A stretch of 54,930 bases of DNA from Chloroflexota bacterium (GTDB lineage: Bacteria; Chloroflexota; Anaerolineae; Aggregatilineales; Phototrophicaceae). Below are positions 52,612 to 54,930 of the stretch, one piece after another. The position numbers and the translations under genes are program-made. How positions within the stretch are numbered: the stretch's first letter is position 1; the number at the start of each line of letters is the position of its first letter. Location of the stretch: positions 20,139 through 75,068 of the forward strand of contig JAPOYU010000053.1 of the NCBI GenBank assembly GCA_026706395.1, read 5' to 3'. The notes below the pieces were generated by a model. It saw nothing but the letters and a program-made list of their open reading frames with translations. It made no database searches and was not told the origin of the DNA.

Positions 52612-54650
52612 AGCAAGAAGGCAGTCATATCCAATTCCATTTGTCACGCCATTTTCTGTTGCTTTGCACTGGACCTGTGCTCGCAGCCGGCCTTGTACTA
52701 TCGTTCACAGAAGTCTCATTCGCATCTCCATGGCCGCGCGTCATCATCGGCCTGCTGGTCTTCACCTTGCCAGGCGGCTGTCTCTTCGCTCTTGTCCCGC
52801 CCCGTGATTCCTGGGACATAATTGACTTCGTCGGCTTCGGTTTTGCCTTCTCTGTCGCGTTGATAACACTGCTCGGTCTCATCACCAGAACGCTCGCCCT
52901 GTCTATTGATGTCATCGAGATCATTTGGTATCTGCTGGCGATACTTGGTTTCGCCGCTGTCCTATACAAATCGCGACAGTTTTCAAGTGTCAGCCCCAAA
53001 CTTTACGCGCCCGTCGTGCTGGCGCTCGCGATAATTCTCATCCAGGTCGCGTTTTACACTCATTCCAGCATCTTTGCGACCAGCACCACCAATGATCAGA
53101 ACCGTCATCACGCTGCGGTTAATGGCTTCTTGCGCGACGAGCCGCTGGGTTGGGCGGAGCCGTACTACGAAACCGGCAATCCCATCGCCGACCGCATGTA
53201 CCTGACCTATTGGGTTCTGGCGCAAGCGTTGGTGGTAGAAATCAGCGGCGTGCCTATTCTACTGACCCGTTATCTGATCAACCCCTTCGTGATGGTCATG
53301 TCTGTTGTGGCGATGTACGTTTTCGCGCGTAACCTCGGCCACGAACGAAAATCGTCTCTCGTTTATGTCATCCTCGGGCTATTTGCCTACAGTATGGTCT
53401 CCGACTACAGTATCCAATCCGGCGCTCAATTCTACGTTCGTCCGCTGCTTGACAAAATCGTCGCCGCTTTCGCCCTCGCGCCTGTCGCTATCTCATGCGC
53501 CTGGCTCTGCGCCAACACAGGCAGCGGGCGCGCATACTTCGGCTTTGGTCTTTCATTCCTGGCTACCGTCTCCGTACACGCGATTCCCGGAGGATTCGCC
53601 GCTGTTATTGTCGGCTTATTCTGCTTGATCCGCCTTCTCACCGATCGCGTCGATTGGAGAAACAGCCTCAAGCTCCTTATATTGCTGACTTTGCTGTTTG
53701 CGCCCGCCATCTTTGTGCGTCTGAACACCTGGGAATCGACAATCTACTACTTCGACGAACTGCCCGAGGAGACCGGCAGCAACATCCACGTTTACGAGGC
53801 GGTCAATCCACTTGACAACGGTAACAATCTTTATGCGATACATTCGAATATGGCTGGTGCGCTGACGTATCTATTGGTCGTATTTGCCGCGCTGTCGGTG
53901 GCGGCGCGACGTCTGGATTCGCGAAGCAAACTGATGCTCGCCTATGTCATTGCCATCGGTATTGGTCTGCTGCCATACACCGCCTGGATATACGGCCGTT
54001 TGGTATCGTTCTATCACATAGTCCGCATCTTGTGGCTCATGCCTTATGGCTACATGTTGGGCTTCACGCTGGCAACGATGTCTACTCTGCTTGGTCGCTC
54101 TCTATCCGCAAACTCCCGAATACTCGGCTGGCTGGCAAGCGATCGTGTTCTCTACTTGCTATTGACTATCGTGCTGCTGCTTACGGCGCACTTTCTCCGC
54201 TTCAGTCACGGTTTCGATTTGAGTAGGGACATCAGTCACTCAGCGCGCGGCGATGTTGAGTGGCTGGAAATCGCCGAGTATCTCGATGCCAACCATGACG
54301 AGCGCGTCTGGATTGCGGCAAGCCCCGAGTCTCGCAGCCGCGCAATTACATTGAACTGGAAGGTTGTTGAACTCTCTCGCTTTTCTGCCGAACGCATGTC
54401 GTATTATTCGAAGTTGCCGCTTGCTCAGGCGGAGTCCCAACTCAACGACAATCTCCGCTTGTACTCGGCGGATGTATCCGTCGAAGAAAAGCTGGCGATT
54501 GTCGATCGATACGGCATCGATTATCTGCTGTTCCCCAAAGGCTACGCTTGGATGATCGACGCGCTCTATCAGATGGACAAACAGCGCTTTGAACTTGTGC
54601 ATTCTGGCGAGACTCTCCGCTTGGTCCGGGCGCATAAGAAGTCGTCTTAA
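52608..54650 (+). CDS. Multi-pass membrane protein, paralogue B
   Basis: The protein has 680 residues with the same layout as paralogue A, including TNDQNRHHAAVNGFLRDEPLG, YYETGNPIADRMYLTYW and the C-terminal EEKLAIVDRYGIDYLLFP block. The final 50 residues are nearly identical in the two proteins while the N-terminal 60 differ more. TTG 52608 overlaps the upstream stop by 4 bases. It is the last gene before the rRNA promoter. Probable GT-C-like or related surface-glycan enzyme; substrate unknown. Confidence 0.75.
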   Translation: MKQEGSHIQFHLSRHFLLLCTGPVLAAGLVLSFTEVSFASPWPRVIIGLLVFTLPGGCLFALVPPRDSWDIIDFVGFGFAFSVALITLLGLITRTLALSIDVIEIIWYLLAILGFAAVLYKSRQFSSVSPKLYAPVVLALAIILIQVAFYTHSSIFATSTTNDQNRHHAAVNGFLRDEPLGWAEPYYETGNPIADRMYLTYWVLAQALVVEISGVPILLTRYLINPFVMVMSVVAMYVFARNLGHERKSSLVYVILGLFAYSMVSDYSIQSGAQFYVRPLLDKIVAAFALAPVAISCAWLCANTGSGRAYFGFGLSFLATVSVHAIPGGFAAVIVGLFCLIRLLTDRVDWRNSLKLLILLTLLFAPAIFVRLNTWESTIYYFDELPEETGSNIHVYEAVNPLDNGNNLYAIHSNMAGALTYLLVVFAALSVAARRLDSRSKLMLAYVIAIGIGLLPYTAWIYGRLVSFYHIVRILWLMPYGYMLGFTLATMSTLLGRSLSANSRILGWLASDRVLYLLLTIVLLLTAHFLRFSHGFDLSRDISHSARGDVEWLEIAEYLDANHDERVWIAASPESRSRAITLNWKVVELSRFSAERMSYYSKLPLAQAESQLNDNLRLYSADVSVEEKLAIVDRYGIDYLLFPKGYAWMIDALYQMDKQRFELVHSGETLRLVRAHKKSS

Positions 54651-54742
54651 TAAGCATCTGATGCGACAGACCAGCGGCTGCTACACGCCACGCTGGCTGA
54701 CACGGCGAATCTGCGCCGCCGCAGTTTTCCCCCAAATCGACC

Positions 54743-54771
54743 TTGACAAGCCCATTCGCTATTGATAAGCT
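54743..54771 (+). promoter_or_regulatory. rRNA operon promoter
   Basis: Perfect TTGACA at 54743-54748, a 17-base spacer and TAAGCT at 54766-54771. The predicted start is near 54778, about 110 bases before 16S rRNA. Confidence 0.65.
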
Positions 54772-54784
54772 ATCTCCACTTAAA

Positions 54785-54809
54785 GTGAGAGACAAGCTCT
54801 CGCTTTTTT
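54785..54809 (+). terminator. Terminator-like hairpin in the rRNA leader
   Basis: GTGAGAG (54785-54791) pairs with CTCTCGC (54797-54803), one G-U pair, loop ACAAG, followed by six T (54804-54809). Its position about 10-30 bases after the predicted start suggests an attenuator or part of an antitermination signal. Confidence 0.6.
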
Positions 54810-54886
54810 GTGCCGGTTATTTGTGTGGCGCGAGTGCAGATTAACAGCAGAATAGTGGGTTAAGACAGAGCGAAATAAACCCTGTG

Positions 54887-54930
54887 AATACGGAGAGTTT
54901 GATCCTGGCTCAGGATGAACGTTGGCGGCG
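54887..54930 (+). rRNA. 16S rRNA, 5' end only
   Basis: The universal AGAGTTTGATCCTGGCTCAG starts at 54894 (E. coli position 8), followed by GATGAACG-TTGGCGGCG. The 5' end is set at about 54887. The gene runs off the window. Confidence 0.97.

Overview
The window reads as a bacterial chromosome segment of moderately high GC. It opens in a tRNA-Arg(ACG) gene (minus strand, 3' end cut off) and closes in the first bases of a 16S rRNA gene. Several signs point to a Chloroflexota (Anaerolineae-like) organism: Thr/Pro-rich linkers next to SH3b domains, two class A penicillin-binding proteins, a short principal sigma factor downstream of a YceD protein, and many polyprenyl-type glycosyltransferases. 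This is inference; the 16S fragment is too short to decide.

Layout. 1-11.2 kb is an envelope block: SH3b lipoprotein, lectin-fold protein, polyprenyl diphosphate synthase, PBP1C-like enzyme, secreted protein, GT2 polyisoprenyl-phosphate transferase, and a second PBP with a long cytoplasmic tail. 11.2-12.4 kb holds no convincing gene but carries palindromic repeat blocks. 12.4-17.5 kb has an acyltransferase, a TIR-FHA fusion, a GT4 enzyme, an M28 lipoprotein peptidase and an epimerase. 17.6-25 kb has the sigma factor with yceD, a receiver-like/DUF309 protein, an S9 peptidase, a methyltransferase, a GT4 enzyme and a response regulator. 25-34 kb has an AsnC-type ligand domain, guaA, a SixA-nitroreductase fusion, an FmdB-like protein, a methyltransferase, acpS, a PucR regulator, deoC and a haloalkane dehalogenase. 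34-42 kb has prfA and prmC separated by an MBOAT/SGNH acetylation pair, then an aminotransferase, an RlmD/TrmA-like protein and a DsbA-like protein. 42.26-42.90 kb is a small mobile element. 43-54.7 kb has rsgA, a Rieske fusion protein, dnaX-ybaB-recR with an inserted membrane protein, and two tandem paralogous membrane proteins leading to the rRNA operon.

The clearest novelty is the 645-bp element at 42260-42904. It has perfect 21-bp terminal inverted repeats, an 8-bp target duplication and one 89-residue helix-turn-helix gene behind a strong ribosome-binding site. A TTGTCCG-rich palindromic block inside that gene recurs at 12.2 kb in the gene-free region, and GAACATYTG half-palindromes occur near both. 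Other points of interest are the RNA methyltransferase homologue lacking its catalytic Cys and Glu, the TIR domain lacking its NADase Glu, the SixA-nitroreductase fusion, the Rieske fusion, and four convergent gene pairs that overlap through a shared CTAR quartet.
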